Part shown: positions 31,935 to 32,441 of the stretch, one piece after another
Position numbering within the stretch: the stretch's first letter is position 1
How the letters are laid out: each line of letters starts with the position of its first letter
NCBI RefSeq assembly: GCF_001039355.2
Contig: NW_019775684.1
Span: 135,466 to 167,906, forward strand
Source of the DNA: Lingula anatina
Taxonomy: Eukaryota; Brachiopoda; Lingulata; Lingulida; Lingulidae
Length of the DNA: 32,441 nucleotides
Direction: 5' to 3'
Made by a program: the position numbers and the translations under genes
Notes under the pieces: generated by a model
What the model was told of the DNA's origin: nothing
Databases searched by the model: none
What the model saw: only the letters and a program-made list of their open reading frames with translations

Positions 31935-32098
31935 AGATATGCTTAATACTACCAATTCTATAAAAGGTCATTTCGGTCCATGCCATTTGGTCTACTTCAA
32001 CATGAAGCAGCCAAACTGTTGGGTGGCCTGACCGACCTACAGCCCACCAAATACCTCGACGCCCTGTCGACCCTTTTTTTTTTCGCTACAAAAAAAAC

Positions 32099-32221
32099 CC
32101 TGGTATGTGTTGCTTTGGACAGAATATCACTGAAATTTTCCAGGCGATAATTGCTGGCTGCCGCCAGCCTTTCGCATAATTGTAAAAAAGTGGATATCTC
32201 CATGCCCAATATCAATGGCAT
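32099..32221 (-). CDS. Candidate first coding exon, unrecognised
   Basis: From ATG the minus strand reads 41 codons with protein-like composition (FLQLCERLAAASNYRLENF, then SDILSKATHTR) before a T-rich, low-complexity stretch. No clear donor is seen. The frame stays open to 31997, but that part looks non-coding. An upstream ATG in good context (MAALPSNSS, about 32324) opens a 24-codon ORF. The CpG-containing DNA beyond 32300 may be its promoter. Confidence 0.3.
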
Positions 32222-32410
32222 TACAATCCAAAACGACGAACCTGTCTCTTTATGACTTTATATAATTAATTGTCCTGTAATTTGAAAGTAATCCTAGAGA
32301 TGAATTTGATGGCAAAGCGGCCATATTTCCACGTGGCAGTAATACGCATGCACAGAAAGCACATTTTCCGGCAAATTCAATAACGACGTTTGCGACAACC
32401 GACTCAGATG

Positions 32411-32430
32411 GGGGGGGGGTTTGGGGGGGG
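32411..32430. repeat. G-rich tract
   Basis: Two runs of about 9-10 G separated by TTT. Confidence 0.8.
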
Positions 32431-32441
32431 GAGAACGGACG

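Overview
The window looks like AT-rich metazoan nuclear DNA, most plausibly from a marine lophotrochozoan such as a bivalve-like mollusc. That placement is an inference. It rests on spliced genes with GT-AG introns of about 0.4-1.2 kb, animal-type genes (a steroid-sulfatase-type arylsulfatase and tubulin cofactor C), many dinucleotide and trinucleotide microsatellites, short terminal-inverted-repeat elements, and an excess of the palindrome TACATGTA. Nothing suggests a prokaryote, plasmid, phage or CRISPR system.

The firmest content is at 23.3-29.4 kb. A six-exon arylsulfatase gene (minus strand, 28013 to 23326) can be joined without a gap in phase into a 539-residue protein carrying all the sulfatase signatures. 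It is arranged head to head with an intronless tubulin-binding cofactor C gene (plus strand, 28373-29404), separated by about 0.36 kb that probably serves as a shared promoter. The two products are not obviously linked in function: one is a secretory or lysosomal hydrolase, the other a cytosolic tubulin-folding factor.

The rest is gene-poor and less certain. On the minus strand, 1602-3038 is a long ORF for an unrecognised basic, Cys-rich, Ser/Pro-rich protein preceded by two upstream ORFs. Between about 17 kb and 4 kb are short minus-strand segments with start codons or splice sites that look like exons: 16943-16679, 11282-11195 and 7487-7445 (each begins with ATG and ends in phase 1), and 4317-4223 plus 4119-3988 (compatible phases and a stop). 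They may be alternative first exons and terminal exons of one gene, but this is a hypothesis. At 21109-19473 three phase-compatible minus-strand exons give the C-terminal 92 residues of a probable membrane protein. A coding-like but frame-broken segment lies at 30510-30098, and a possible first exon at 32221-32099.

The remainder is intron or intergenic DNA with much repeat structure. There are three copies of one miniature inverted-repeat element (21692-21818, 26056-26223, 31608-31770) and one complete copy of another (30577-30750), all bounded by short direct repeats of about 5 bp. Other repeats are an interspersed repeat present in opposite orientation at the two ends of the window, a roughly 215-bp direct duplication (9310 and 12248), several diverged local tandem repeats, and long microsatellites.
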